Assembly (NCBI GenBank): GCA_030323885.1
Contig: CM059196.1
Location: forward strand, 43,423,798 to 43,487,797
Length of the DNA stretch: 64,000 bases
Direction of reading: 5' to 3'
Source: Branchipolynoe longqiensis
Lineage: Eukaryota; Annelida; Polychaeta; Phyllodocida; Polynoidae
Below the pieces are notes generated by a model. The model searched no databases, had not been told where the DNA came from, and saw only the letters and a list, made by a program, of their open reading frames with translations. The position numbers and the translations under genes are program-made. Below are positions 30,927 to 42,619 of this stretch, piece by piece (position 1 is the stretch's first letter; each line of letters starts with the position of its first letter).

Positions 30927-32463
30927 TATGGGCAGGCAGGGGTGATGGCCTGGATTCAGAATGGATCCGGGTCGAGAACGGTATGGGGGAGGAGCATGAA
31001 TATGTGTTCGACATCACCGGCAGGGAGACGGTTAGAGACTTTGTGGCCGGATTCCGACTCTGGAGGAGCTGCATGACAGGTTCGTGCAGCTGCACGCATG
31101 TGATTGAGGGTGTTGTGTCCCAGATGAAGCCATGTAGGGTGTTCACGGAGTTGTTCATGAGGGGTGATACTGACCCTGATGGCGAATATATTATCAAAGG
31201 TGTCTGTTTCGGCTTCATGGTGATAAATTGGGACTGCGATGCGTGCTATGACTGCTGTCAGGGTTCCGGGGGAGACCGGGATGACAGAGAGGTCATGTCT
31301 GCCAAACTCAGGAAGGAGATCGAGACAGGGCTTTGACCAGGGTGTCGGACCGACCGTTTTGCGTGCATAGGCTCTTCTGCATCCCCAAGGATGGAAGGGG
31401 TGTTAGGGGCATCGTGGATTGCAGCCAGCCAGAGGGTGAGTGAGTCAACAACTACATGGATGACGTGACTGTCAAATTCTCATACAATAGTGTGGACGAT
31501 GTGGCTGCCCTTATGCAAGTGGGGGACAATCTCGCGACTGTGGACATCCGCGATGCTTACCAGGCTGTGAGTATCCACCCACGGGACCGTGACTGCCAGG
31601 GCATATTCTGGGACTTCGGGAATGACCCAGTTTTTCTACAGGATAACAGGCTATGTATGGGGCTGGCCTCCAGCCCATATGTTTTCAGTAAGCTGTCTGA
31701 TTCTATTGTTCGTCGTGCTGTGCGGGAGGGCATGGGGGAGGTGGTGAATTACCTCGACAACTTCTGTACCATATCCCGTGCCTTCAGCTCGGGCTGCACA
31801 GCCCAGGCTGCCCTTATTGGGATCCTATGGAGGCTGGGCTTCTATATCAGCTTCCCAAAGGTCACTTCCCCTTCCACCAAAACAAGGTTCCTGGGTATCG
31901 GCATCAACACCATAGCCCTGAAGATGTCCCTACCGGAGGACAAGTTGACCAAGATGACCATGGTGCTTCTGGCTCTGGCGCTTCTGGCTCTGGAGGGCCG
32001 GAAGAAGACCAAGAGGATCCAGCTGGAGAGGCTGGCTGGCTTGCTGGTGCACTGTGCGAAGGTGGTCCGGGGAGGCCGCACGTTCTGCAGACGCTTTTAT
32101 GACATGATCAACGCGGTGGCTAAACCTCACTTCAAGGTCCGCCTCTTGGGGTGTTTCCACGAGGATAGACGATGGTGGCTGGATTTCGCCAGACAGTTCA
32201 ATGGGAAAGCCATAATAATTGGCCGCCATACCCCATACGTCTCGACTTACAGTGACACTTCTGGAGAGGGGTTCGGGACCATCCATGCCGGTGACTGGAG
32301 GATTGGAGGCTTTGGGGAAGGACCAGACATGAGGATCAGGGAGGAGGTGGGCCACCACCACGCCACGCCCGATGAGACTTGTAGGGGGGCCCCACATAAA
32401 CGTGCTGGAGATGTGGGCAGCCTTCTGTGCGGCCAAGACCTGGGGCCACCTTTGGAAGGATAG
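30896..32463 (+). pseudogene. DIRS-type reverse transcriptase
   Basis: N-terminal part in the frame 30896-31336, a frame change, then PFCVHRLFCIPKDGRG. A TGA stop at 31441-31443 is followed by the main frame: DNLATVDIRDAYQAVSIHP (motif A), GLASSPYVFSKL (motif B), VVNYLDNFCTI (motif C, at 31750-31761). The usual catalytic second Asp of YLDD is Asn here. The RNase H start, TYSDTSGEGFGTIH, lies near 32245. Confidence 0.75.
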
Positions 32464-32875
32464 CACGGTAGTCATGATCACAGACAATGAGACGGTCCGG
32501 GCGGCCTTGATGTCGGGCCGGTCCAAATCGAAAGGGGTCTTGCAATTCGTGCGCAGGCTGTTCTGGATAGCTGCGCAACACAATTTTGTTGTTCAATCTG
32601 TTTATATGAAGAGTGCTGACAACACGATCTGTGACGCTGGAGCGCCAGGGACAGTAAGGACCGGATTCGGGCCGCAGATGGAGCACTCAGGCTTTGTTGC
32701 AACCACATCTTCACCAACTCTTCTGGCCCTTCTACTTCCAGTTGCGGAGCTGCAGAAGGAGAAGCTGGCCGTTCAGCGCCAGTACTACGCTCCGAACTCC
32801 ATCACAACACGGGGTGTCCAGGTGAGACAATACCTGGAGTTTGTTGAGGAGTTTGGGGGCCACTTCCCCACCACA
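32372..32875 (+). pseudogene. DIRS-type RNase H and start of recombinase
   Basis: After a frameshift near 32390: INVLEMWAAF, VMITDNETVRAAL and KSADNTICD carry RNase H-like acidic positions. The frame continues into the recombinase N-terminus (YYAPNSITTRGVQVRQYLEF), then shifts again near 32875. Confidence 0.65.
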
Positions 32876-32877
32876 CC

Positions 32878-33894
32878 ATGTCCTCTGCCCAGGCAGTGCT
32901 GTATGCAGTCTGGCTGGCCAGGACTCTCAAATACACATCGGTGTGCAACTACCTCAGTGGCCTGAACTTCTTCTTGAAGACGGAGGGCGCGGAGCCGATC
33001 GATTACAAGAACTTTGAGGTGGCATCCATGTTGAAGGGCATCAAGCAGGAGTGGGCCTGCCACCCCAAGCAGACAGCCCCCATACTGCCCGGCATGCTCA
33101 GGCAGATATTTTCCGCCTTGACTGCCTCGGAGGGGCACACCGCCTGGAGGGCAGCTGTACTGTGCAGTTTTAGGGCACTACAAAGGAAGTTCCAGGTGAC
33201 GTCCTCGGACTCATCACTTCGCAGGGGAGATTCCTTCATCCCATGGGGAATGTTAGTGCAAGTTTGTTGCTCCAAGACGATACAATTCGCTGAATGTATG
33301 CTCAAAATACCAGTGGCTCGGTGTCTGGATCTCTCCATGTGTGCAGTCTACTGGACTGAGAGGCATTTCAGGGAGGTCCCAGCGGGGTCAGATGCCATGG
33401 CGTACCGGCTCCCCACACCAGCGGGCGCCTCAATAGAACTGCGATACTCAACATACCAGGGGATGCTGAAGCACTTCTGTGGGCTCGCGGGATTGGACCC
33501 GGGGGACTACTCATCCCACTCCCTGAGGAGGGGGGTCTGTACCTTCCTTTCCCTGTGTGGCACCACCCTGGAAGAGCTCAGGGTGTGTGGGGATTGGGCG
33601 AGCGATACCATCTTCACCTATTTGCAGACGCCGTTGAGCGTCATCATAATGAATGACATTAGGGTTTCCACTGAACTGTCTGGGACGACGGAGCCTGTAT
33701 ACTACGACTGTTTGGTTGGGGGGACCGTGGGTCTCTTGGCATTTAATATATCTCCGCCAGATAATATATATTTTCTTCGCAACCACATCAGCCTTATCGT
33801 TGTTCTGTTTATCTGGGGCCAACTGTTTATGTGCTCTATAATCCATTATGGGAATATAAACAAGGACACTACCTATCTTCAGTTCCCTATGTAA
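32878..33894 (+). pseudogene. DIRS-type tyrosine recombinase
   Basis: ARTLKYTSVCNYLSGLNFFL (SAM-like N-terminal domain), then the catalytic domain with FRALQRKF (first Arg region, usually LRKSN), HSLRRG (His-x2-Arg, about 33517) and GDWASDTIFTYLQTP with the likely nucleophilic Tyr at about 33619. The frame is open to 33894, but the N-terminal 45 residues or so lie in another frame. Confidence 0.75.
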
Positions 33895-34166
33895 TAGTAT
33901 ATCACTGTATCCTATCTAACTGAGTCTGTGTAGTATGACATGGGCCACACTGGTGCCAACTGTGAGGGGCTCTAGACACTGTATGCCAGCTGTGTCTGGC
34001 CATTATCGCCAATAGGCCCGTCAGGACGGTCAAATTTTAACTTTAGGTGGGCATTTAATATATCTCCGCCAGAAAATATATATCTTCTTCTCAACCACAT
34101 CAGCCTTATCGTTGTTCTGTTTATCTGGGGCCAACTATTTATACTTATCTGGGGCCAACTATTTAT
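33739..34166 (+). repeat. B1-A2-B2 terminal repeats of the DIRS-type element
   Basis: B1 33739-33825 and B2 34051-34137 both run GCATTTAATATATCTCCGCC to GGGGCCAACT. A2 begins TTTATGTGCTCTATAATCCA at 33826. After B2 a 24-bp piece (TTATCTGGGGCCAACTATTT) is repeated once more. Confidence 0.8.
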
Positions 34167-34169
34167 ACA

Positions 34170-34192
34170 TGCACACACATATATATACATAT

Positions 34193-34223
<31 letters not shown>

Positions 34224-34539
34224 TGTGTGTGTGTTTTCATGTTCACAGTAGTGATTAACACAATGCCATGGAGCAACCCTGGAGTGATTTCAGAATCAAA
34301 GCTGCCCGTGGTTAACATTAATCAGGAAAGCAGTCAAAGGTGTAGTGATTGTATTCACCACCAGGCGTTTATCGGAGCTCTCATCATGCATAGTCATAAG
34401 ATGATTGGTTAATAACTTAGGTCACGTGTGCTCCTTGTCAGGGACGCTGCAGGCAAGAACAATTAAATTTACTTTCTTTTCTGTTCCGCTAATGACCATT
34501 TAGGACTAGAGACAGTTTGCGTGTGTAATTTAGGCTGGT
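34170..34539. other. microsatellite and unique sequence
   Basis: (ATATAC)n/(AT)n at 34170-34230, then no recognised feature. Confidence 0.5.
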
Positions 34540-34858
34540 TGGTTATTGCAGTATTACGTCCTGGCAACATCTAAGGTCATCAGGGCGGGTACAGACTTAT
34601 GACAGTGCTCACTCATGATGACTTTATAGTGCTGCCCTACTGGGAAATCAGGCCACTGGCACCATGACCTAATATCCCACTCAGTCACATTATCCTGACA
34701 CTGAGCTAACCAGTCCTTGCCCTATCCTATTAATGCTGAGCTCCAGGCTAGGTAGCAACAAGTATCAATTTGATAAGTCATTGGTTTGACTCGGCTGGGA
34801 ACCGAACTCCTGACCTTCCGCGCGAGATCTGTGCTTTACCGATTCAGCCACCCCGCCC
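34540..34858 (-). mobile_element. SINE-1, near full length
   Basis: On the minus strand: tRNA-derived head (GGTGGCTGAATCGGTAAAGC) at the right end, body, and the 3' tail ATGACCTTAGATGTTGCCAG at the left end. Confidence 0.8.
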
Positions 34859-35049
34859 GGTGTGTGTAATTTGGCTAAGTTTGTCATTACCATCACTGTC
34901 TCAGTCTCAGAACGCCAAATGATGCATGATGCTAACTGTGCTCAAATGATGCATGACGCTAACTGTGCTAAAATGATGCGTGACGCTCACTGCACCCAAA
35001 TGATGCAGTGAGCGATACTGTGGGTACTGCGACTGTTGGCAGTAAGTAA

Positions 35050-35546
35050 TACCCCAGTCACACGGGAGGCAGCGTTCGCCGCCAACCTCCCTACGCCTAA
35101 AAGGACGCCAACCACCCAGCGTTCCATTCGATATAATGATTCAAATACATTTTAGGCGCCATGTCGGCGCCATGTCGGCGCCATGTCGGCGCCATGTCGG
35201 CGCCATGTCGGCGCCAGGTCGGAGCAGACCACACGGTGACTGCAGCATCGCATGTGTTGGTACCAACCCAGGGCGGCGCCAGGGCGGCGCCAGGGCGGCG
35301 CCAGGGCGGCGCCAGGGCGGCGCCAGGGCGCCAACCATTTTGAATGGCGCCACCGGAAGAGGGCGCAAGGAGGTTGCCCATGCAGCAGCAGCAACCTCCT
35401 TGCGCCCAAAATTTCCGAAATGGGCGCCGGGTGGTTGGCGATTTCGCGGCGCCAGGACTCAATAAGGGCGTAAGGAGGGCGCAAGGAGGAGGTTTTGACG
35501 TCGCCAATCAATCGTTAGCGAACGCAGGCCTCGTGTGACTGGGGTA
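35050..35546. mobile_element. TIR element with 11-bp word arrays (E4)
   Basis: 497 bp, ends TACCCCAGTCACACG, flanked by TAA (35047-35049 and 35547-35549). The interior has about five copies of GGCGCCATGTC and about six of AGGGCGGCGCC. GGCGCC is itself palindromic. Open frames across it are artefacts. Confidence 0.8.
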
Positions 35547-35635
35547 TAACTGAGCTGATATGCTCACATATCCCCAACTTCAATCGGCCAACTGGAGGGG
35601 TTCTATTGAAGCTGATTGAAAGAATTAGTCGGTAA

Positions 35636-36161
35636 AGCCCAAGCCACACCTACCCGGACCACCCCCGGACCACCCCGGATAAAATCGCTATTTTTGGTCG
35701 TTTTTGCCTCGCTCTCACACCTACCTGGATGAGCCACGGTCCACAGCCACGGATTAGTCCCGAATCAGCCCCGGATCGGCCCCGGAAAACCCCCGGACGA
35801 CCCCCGGACAACCCCCGGACTACTCCGGGAGTATAAAATGACCCGGACTGCCCCGGACGAGACACGGACGACCCCCAGACAACCCAGATGAGTCACGGAT
35901 CATACACGGATGATGCCAGTTAACCCCGGATTGCAATATTCCCTGGATCGCCCCGGATCACCCCGGATGTTTTTAACATTTTAAAACATCCAGGGCCGAC
36001 TCCGGATGAGGCTGGACCAGCCAAGGATCACCAAGGATCACCAAGTATCACTAAGGACCAGCCACGGATGAGCCATGGATCACGCCGAATCGCCACGGAT
36101 CACGCCGGATCATGGTCCGGGGCTCGTCCGGTCCCTGATCCGGGTAGGTGTGACCTAGGCT
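35636..36161. mobile_element. TIR element built of CCCCGGA words (E5)
   Basis: 526 bp with ends AGCCCAAGCCACACCTACCC and AGCCTAGGTCACACCTACCC, flanked by TAA (35633-35635 and 36162-36164). The interior is iterated CCCCGGAC/GATCACC words. Confidence 0.8.
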
Positions 36162-36356
36162 TAACTGATTCAATTTGAACAAGGACACATAACCGGACAT
36201 GGGCCATGTCTGACTGCATACCCAGTGCTCTGACTGCATACATACTACAATACACGCTTGCTGAAAGTCAAAGTCAAAGCCAAATCTCAGTTAAACCAAT
36301 GATCGGTTAATCCAAACAAATTTCTAGGGTCCCTTCAAGTTTGGTTTAACGGGGTT

Positions 36357-38056
36357 ATAGTGTACAGGGCTCTGACTGCACAAACATGGCTCTGACTGCA
36401 CAGACAGGGCTGTGACATCAGACACATGGCTGTGACTACATATATAGGGCTCGGCTGCACATATAGGGCTCTGACTGCAAACACAGAGCTCTGACTTCAG
36501 ATATAGAGCTCTGACTGCACATACAAGGATATAAAAGGTTCTGACTGCACACATTAAGCTCTGACTGCACACACAGGGCTCTGACTGCACCCACAAGGCT
36601 CTGACTGTGCACACATGGCTCTGACTGCACATACACATGGCTGTGACTACATATATAGGGCTCGGGCTGCACATATAGGGCTCTGACTGCAAACACAGAG
36701 CTCTGACTTCAGATATAGAGCTCTGACTGCACATACAAGGATATAAAAGGTTCTGACTGCACACATTAAGCTCTGACTGCACACACAGGGCTCGGACTGC
36801 ACCCACAAGGCTCTGACTGTGCACACATGGCTCTGACTGCAGACACACAGGGCTTTGGCTGCAGATACAGAGCTCTGACTGCACATATAAGAATACAAAA
36901 GGTTCTGACTGCAAACATTGAGCCCTAACACAGGGCTCTGACTTCACCCAGAGGGCTCTGACTCCACACACAGGGCTCTGGCCGGCACATATATGGCTTC
37001 GACTGCACACGCAGGGCTCTGGCTGTAGACACAGACCTCTGCTGCACATACAAAGGATATAAAAGGTTCTGACTGCACACATTGAAGTCTGACTGCACAT
37101 ACTTGGCTCTGACTGCACCCACAGGGCTCTGACTGCACATAACTGGATTTGATTTTACACCCAGAGCTCTGGCTGCAGACACAGAGCTCTGACTGCACAT
37201 ACAAGGATATAACAGGTTCTGACTGTACGCATTGAGCTCTGACTGCACGGACAGGGCTCTGACTACACCCACATGGCTCTGACTGCACACCAATGGCTCT
37301 GGCTGCAGACACAAACCTCTGACTGCACATACAAGGACTTAAAATGTTCTGCCTGCACATGTTGGGCTCTGACTGCACACACAGGGCTTTGACTGCACAT
37401 ACATGGCTCTGACTGCACATACATGGCTCTGACTGCACACTCAGGGCTGTGACTGCACACACAGGGCTCTGACTACACACATCGGACTCTGACTGTACAC
37501 ACATGGCTCTGACTGCATGGCTCTGACTGCAGCTTTGACCGCATATATAAGGATATCCAAGGCTATGACTGCACATACATGGCTCTGACTGCACACTCAG
37601 GGCTCTGACTACACACACACAGCGCTTTGACTGCACATATTGGACTTTGACTGTATACACAGGGCTCTGACTGCAGACACAGAGCTCTGACCGCATATAC
37701 AAGGATATACAAGGCTCTGACTTTACACACAATGCTCTGACTACACACACAGGGCTCTGACTGCAGACACAGGGGTCTGACTGCACATACATGGCTGTTA
37801 TTGCACACTCAGGGCTCTGACTGCACACACAGGGCTCTGACTACAAAATAAGCTCTGACTGCGCACACAGGGCTCTGACTACACACACAGGGCTCTTACT
37901 GCACACATATGGCTCTGACTGCCAACACAGGGCTCTGACTGCACACATATGGCTCTCACTGAACACACAGGGCTCTGACTGCACACATATGGCTCTGACT
38001 GCACACACAGGGCTCTGACTGCACACTCAGGGATCTGACTGCACACTCAGGGATAT
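36357..38056. repeat. 1.7-kb satellite of about 20-bp units
   Basis: Units of the type GGGCTCTGACTGCACACACA are repeated about 80 times with a higher-order pattern: blocks with AAGGATATAAAAGGTTCTGA recur at 36523, 36736, 37047 and 37202. Three units equal 60 bp, so minus-strand frames stay open and give a 20-residue Cys/Val/Ser repeat. That is compositional, not evidence of a gene. Confidence 0.92.
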
Positions 38057-38182
38057 GATTACACACACGAACGAGTCCATGAAGTGATCTGGAGTCACCT
38101 TGCTTTACGCACCCTCCGCCTACTGGACACACATAGTTTACTTTAACTAGTCTGATACTAGTTTACCCCACACCAGACTCAT

Positions 38183-38840
38183 GGCCCTGTCACACTACGA
38201 CGTAATGACGTCAACGTAGGCACAACGTGAAAATAATTATAATACGTCGAAGTTCTCGGCGTAGTATGCAAATTGCGGCACAAGTTGGACGTCGATGCAG
38301 CGTAGTTGACATGGGTGTGACGTCACCGTGACGTCGACCTAGCGTATTGTGTAAGCATCGGACTGGCGACACTCCAGCGCGCGCGACGCCAGACTGTGTA
38401 TATATGTTCACACCGTGTTCAGAACATGTTCGAATGACGTCACCGACGTTACGCGCATGCTAAAGGGTCATCAATGACATCAACGATGTCAACTACGTCA
38501 GGACACGTTAGCGAAACGTTGGAGCGACGTTCACCACGCGCCACAGACTCGTTCGGCCGACGTTAGAGCAACGTTGACTTAACGCTGGCTGCAAGTTCCT
38601 CCCTGACTGTGCGTCACTCTGACGTAACGGAACGTAGATCTAACGTCACCGACGCAGCTGTAACGGTTGCCTAACGTCGGCCTAACATCAGCGTAACGTC
38701 ATCCCGACATAACGGCTTCACGTCGAGCTACGTCGAAAGTTTTGGGCATGTTGAAAACCTTGACGCGCGCTGACGTAACACGACGTAACATGATGTAGCT
38801 CGACGTCAGTCTAACGTCATTCTAACATCATTGTGCATGT
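38183..38840. mobile_element. TIR element of ACGT words, right end lost (E13)
   Basis: The left end GGCCCTGTCACACTACGACG matches the 54705 element. The interior is dense in CGACGT/AACGTC words. No complementary right terminus is found before unique sequence begins. Confidence 0.6.
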
Positions 38841-39530
38841 TACTAGTAACATGAGTAATTTGTGACCCTGGAGACAGCGCTGGTGTACCAGGATAATTAC
38901 ACCACTGGTTAAACAGTCCGCTTAATCTGGGATGGTTGGCTTCTGTTAGTTTCAAGTTATGGGAGACAGTGGGTTTTGGGGGGTTTTTGTTGTTGTTTTT
39001 TTTGCAATCAATAAAAGAAAGAACAAATTATCAGCATCGTAATGTGGAAACCAAATATGTGGTGCCCAGTTTTAAAGACTGACCCATATCTATATCAATA
39101 CATACATGTATGCATCTATGCAATCAGAGATGGTTCTATATCCATATACATATTTTCTTTCGTTGTAATTGCGATTAGATATACAGTGTGGGAATGCAAA
39201 GATAGCACCTTGTTCATGCATTCACATTCACTGATTCAGCTTGGACTAAATACTTAAGTAAATTCAAGCAATCGCCATTGCGCCCGCTATGTGAGTGCAG
39301 TCCGCGCATGCGCATGTGCGCACATATACACGTGATGCGCATACTTTTAGCACATGCGCCAACTCCAGAATTAGTTCCGCTCCTCGCAGTAGTCAGCACG
39401 GCGCTGTCGCATGCCCTCACGTCACCTGTCACCTCGAACACGTGATGATATCGGGGTCATCGCGCATTCCCTTAATCGCCATTTGATTGGCTGGTCATAT
39501 CACTAGTCCAGATGCATGTCATGGGGGTGA
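38841..39530. other. unique sequence with a GC-rich patch
   Basis: No gene is recognised. 39290-39440 holds GCGCATGCGCA (NRF1-like), two CACGTG E-boxes and ACGTCA. This could be regulatory but has no linked exon. Confidence 0.3.
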
Positions 39531-39534
39531 TGAA

Positions 39535-40683
39535 AATGGGAAATATTGTGCCTAGAGCGGGACTCGAACCCACACCTAGGCTCCCTAATAGGTCTTGCTG
39601 TTACTTGCCTGAGAGGTCAGTGCAGACTACTACACTCGTCCCCCTGGAATTGTAAGTCTTGTAATGCTTACAATTACATACACACAGGCAATGCACTAAC
39701 ACATACATACACAGGGTAGGTTCCACAACCATACAGCGCATTGCTTGTACAGGATCCTGGTCACGGCAACCAGTGTTGTGGGGGTGATGAAAATGGGAAA
39801 TATTGTGCCTAGAGTGGGACTCAAACCCACATCTCTCCATACAAGGAAACGAACGAGCTGATCGGGCTGCGAAGAAGGCCCTGAACTGTGATCTTGAACC
39901 GTGTCTGATCCCTCACTCTGATCTGAAACCACTAATAGCCACCCACATAAAATCCAAATGGCAACATGAGTGGGATGAAAACATTAATAAACTTAAAGAA
40001 ATTGAACCATCTGTGGGAAAGCCACCACAGCCTCATGCGGGAGGTCAGCGGGACCAAGTGGTCCTTAGCCGCTGCCGTATTGGCCACTTGTGACTTACAC
40101 ATGCTTTTCTGCTCAAGGGGGAACCTCCCCCTGAATGTATTGGGTGTCAGTCCCCGCTGACACTGAAACACATTTTACTAAGTTGCGTTGATTTTTTGGC
40201 CATGCGCCAACAGTTCTACACTGCAGACAGTATGCATGACCTTTTTACTAAGGTAAAACAGGAAAACATTTTAGCCTTTTTGAGGGCAGCTGGACTGTAC
40301 CACCTCATATAGTTTACTAAATAGATTCTATTAATTATTAATAAAACTTTTCTTTTTCTATGGGAATTTGTTTCCCTTGACCACAAATATATGATTGTGA
40401 GCTTTCTAATTTAATGAGTGTATATTGGCACATAATTGATTGTCTGCTTTTACATGTAAAAGCGATGGTTTGAACAAAAATCTAACATTTCTCGCCTTGA
40501 ATATGGCCTATGCTGCCGACACGGTGTAAAGCAACCACCAATCAATCAATCAATCAATCTTTTCATTCCAGGCCAGGGTGCTAACCATTACACCACCTAG
40601 GCTCCCTGATATCACCACACTACCCATGCCTACCTGTCTATGTGGTTACTTGCCTGAGAGGTCAGTGCAGACTACTACACACA

Positions 40684-40685
<2 letters not shown>
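39535..40685 (-). mobile_element. tandem SINE-3 copies, one split by a LINE
   Basis: Read on the minus strand from 40685: upstream block, head GGGAGCCTAGGTGGTGTAAT, then a LINE insertion, then GATGTGGGTTTGAGTCCCAC and the body (CACTGGTTGCCGTGACCAGG). A second, head-deleted unit starts near 39590. This is the best reference for SINE-3. Confidence 0.7.
39837..40560 (+). mobile_element. I-like LINE, 3' end only
   Basis: Closely matches 3800-4497. Coding remnant IQGNERADRAAKKALNCDLE (RNase H end), CRIGHL after a frame change, then the 3' tail and CAATCAATCAATCAATC. It is inserted into a SINE-3 head with a likely ATCT duplication (39831-39834 and 40557-40560). Confidence 0.8.
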
Positions 40686-40689
<4 letters not shown>

Positions 40690-40729
<40 letters not shown>

Positions 40730-40880
40730 ATGTATACATATATATAATAAATATATATGCATATTTATATGTATATATATATATGAAGAGCTCTTTTCCA
40801 AAACACAATAAGCACCTATCTAAAAAGATGTAATGCCAATGCCAAGTTCGTACATCATGTTTTGGAAAAGAGCTCTTCGT
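40690..40880. repeat. (TA)n and a perfect 21-bp inverted repeat
   Basis: After (TA)n, a perfect inverted pair lies at 40785-40805 and 40858-40878 (core AAGAGCTCTTTTCC), enclosing 52 nt. A third partial copy is at about 40909. Confidence 0.75.
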
Positions 40881-40984
40881 AGATATAATATAAAGTTTAT
40901 ATATATCAAGAGCTCTTTTCCAATACAGACGAGGGTTGCGTACGACGTAGGAACATCGTCTGCTCTTGCACACAGGGGTTTCCG

Positions 40985-41570
40985 GCCATGGACTGATGGG
41001 GTAGAAATATACATCATGGTGAATGTGACCCCATTGACCGGCGTCCCTCGGATCTGCACGCCTTTGTTTCGGCGATGTTCAAACCGTTAATAGTAACTAC
41101 CGATTGTCCAGAGCGCATTGGCACGTTGCCAGGTGCGTGGCTGTGGTAAGGAATCGACTGATGCATCTTGGTTGTCAGATCATGTACTTCAGAGAAAGGG
41201 TGATTAATAATAATAGGCAAGCGCTTTACCAATAGTCCCATTGTCAGTAGGGTCTACATAGTTGTGGAACTCTTACTCAGAACACAGCGGAGGTGAGAAG
41301 CCTCGTTTGATAGAATCCATGCATGGTGCATGCTGGGATGCATAACTGAATAATTAGAAATGTAGGGTAATGAGCGTGGCTTTGACGTATTTGATGACGT
41401 TACGATTGTAACTGTCAGAGAGCATACATACAAAGATATCTGCTCACTACAACTACATAGGGGCCTACTTATGAATAAAACTGATGAATTTTATATGCAC
41501 ATAAATGCTTATATCATTATAGAAACTTTCCAAGAGCATAGTAACATTCTAAGGCTATCCCCCCCAAAAG
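40985..41570. other. unique sequence, no recognised feature
   Basis: No convincing exon or repeat. Confidence 0.4.
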
Positions 41571-41576
41571 TAAAGC

Positions 41577-41910
41577 TTATTTTATTTAATGACGCCTGTA
41601 GAGCACATTGATTTTATCATCGGCTATTGGATGTCAAACATATGGTCATTCTGACATATTTCTTTGGAGGAAACCCACTGCCGCCAAATAGGTTACTCTT
41701 TCCGATAAGCAGCAAGGGGTCTTTTATATGCACTTCCCCACATACAGGACAACACATACCACAGCCTTTGGTGAACCAGTTGTGGACCGCTGATTGGAAT
41801 GGAAAATAGCTCAAACTGTAAATGGATCCACTGAGAAGGATCGATCCGATGACCAACAGCTTCACATGTGGATACTCTACTGCCTGAGCTAAGTCCTGCT
41901 TCCTCTCTAA
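41577..41910 (-). mobile_element. SINE-2, mollusc-type tRNA-derived SINE
   Basis: Plus-strand text CGGCTATTGGATGTCAAACA, CAGCAAGGGGTCTTTTATAT and ACAACACATACCACAGCC is the 3'-to-5' body of a SINE I recognise from many mollusc sequences. The minus-strand head ends near 41900 (CTTAGCTCAGGCAGTAGAG, B box GGATCGATCC). Confidence 0.75.
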
Positions 41911-41914
41911 GATT

Positions 41915-42615
41915 AGGCATATATATATATATATATATATATATCTTGATGTTATTTGTTAAACTGTTAAATTGTTTAGCTACACTCGTTAGCTAGCTAT
42001 CGCTAGCTTGTGGTGAATCATTTGAGTTTACGGGCTGGAAGATCATAACAGAGGGGGATCCTGACAAACTCCACACTACCATATTGAATGTTTAAATAAG
42101 AAATCAAATACACATGGCGCCAGTATGATTAAAGACTGAACATTTCACTCCCTCATCACCTCCCCACATGCCTGTTGACACCTTAGCATTGTGTCCACCA
42201 TGAAAAATGGGACTATGTATTGCATCGGGTTCTAACTGGAGAACATGGTTAGAACCTGATGCAAAACAATGGACAATGACACTGCGAAGCCATTCAGGTA
42301 AGTTATAAATTATTGATAACACTTTGACATTCCAGGAATATATTATATTATATTCGGAAAACATTGAATGGAAATTGAACAATAGAAAATAAAGCGCTTA
42401 ATGGAAATATAATTTAAAAAAATAAATACTGAATTTAAAAAACAACCTATGTAAAGTAAAACATTAAAAATAAAAATAAAGACATAAATGCAACTTTTAA
42501 TGAAATAAAGCTATATAAATCTAACATTTAATGAAAATAAAGCCACGTGATTCTATTTTAATCACCCGCTGGCGTGGCCAAATGAGTTATCCTATTATGC
42601 TGCTAGCAAGCCGTG
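41915..42615. other. AT-rich, no recognised feature
   Basis: (AT)n at 41921-41944, then A-rich unique sequence. Confidence 0.4.
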
Positions 42616-42619
42616 TTTT

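Larger units (their letters stand above)
29154..34142 (+). mobile_element. decayed DIRS/Ngaro-type tyrosine-recombinase retrotransposon
   Basis: Gene order: gag-like ORF with coiled coil and zinc-binding motif, reverse transcriptase, RNase H, tyrosine recombinase. This is the order of Ngaro-type elements. The terminal structure is A1 (29154 on), B1 (33739-33825), A2 (33826 on), B2 (34051-34137). A1 and A2 share TTTATGTGCTCTATAATCCA; B1 and B2 are near-identical for about 87 bp. TTTAT occurs at the left edge, at B1/A2 and at the right edge, fitting a recombination core. Several frameshifts and stops make it inactive. A short duplication of the right end extends similarity to 34166. Confidence 0.8.

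Noticed and set aside
35097..35538. Arg/Pro/Ala-rich open frames in five or six frames
   Set aside because: They arise from the GGCGCC-based 11-bp words of E4.
36324..37828. Minus-strand open frames of 264 and 294 codons with Cys-rich repeats
   Set aside because: The period of the satellite (20 bp, three units per 60 bp) keeps the frame open. There is no domain and no flanking exon.
36357..38056. CRISPR-like array (regular short repeats)
   Set aside because: Units are contiguous without unique spacers, and the sequence is plainly from an animal genome.
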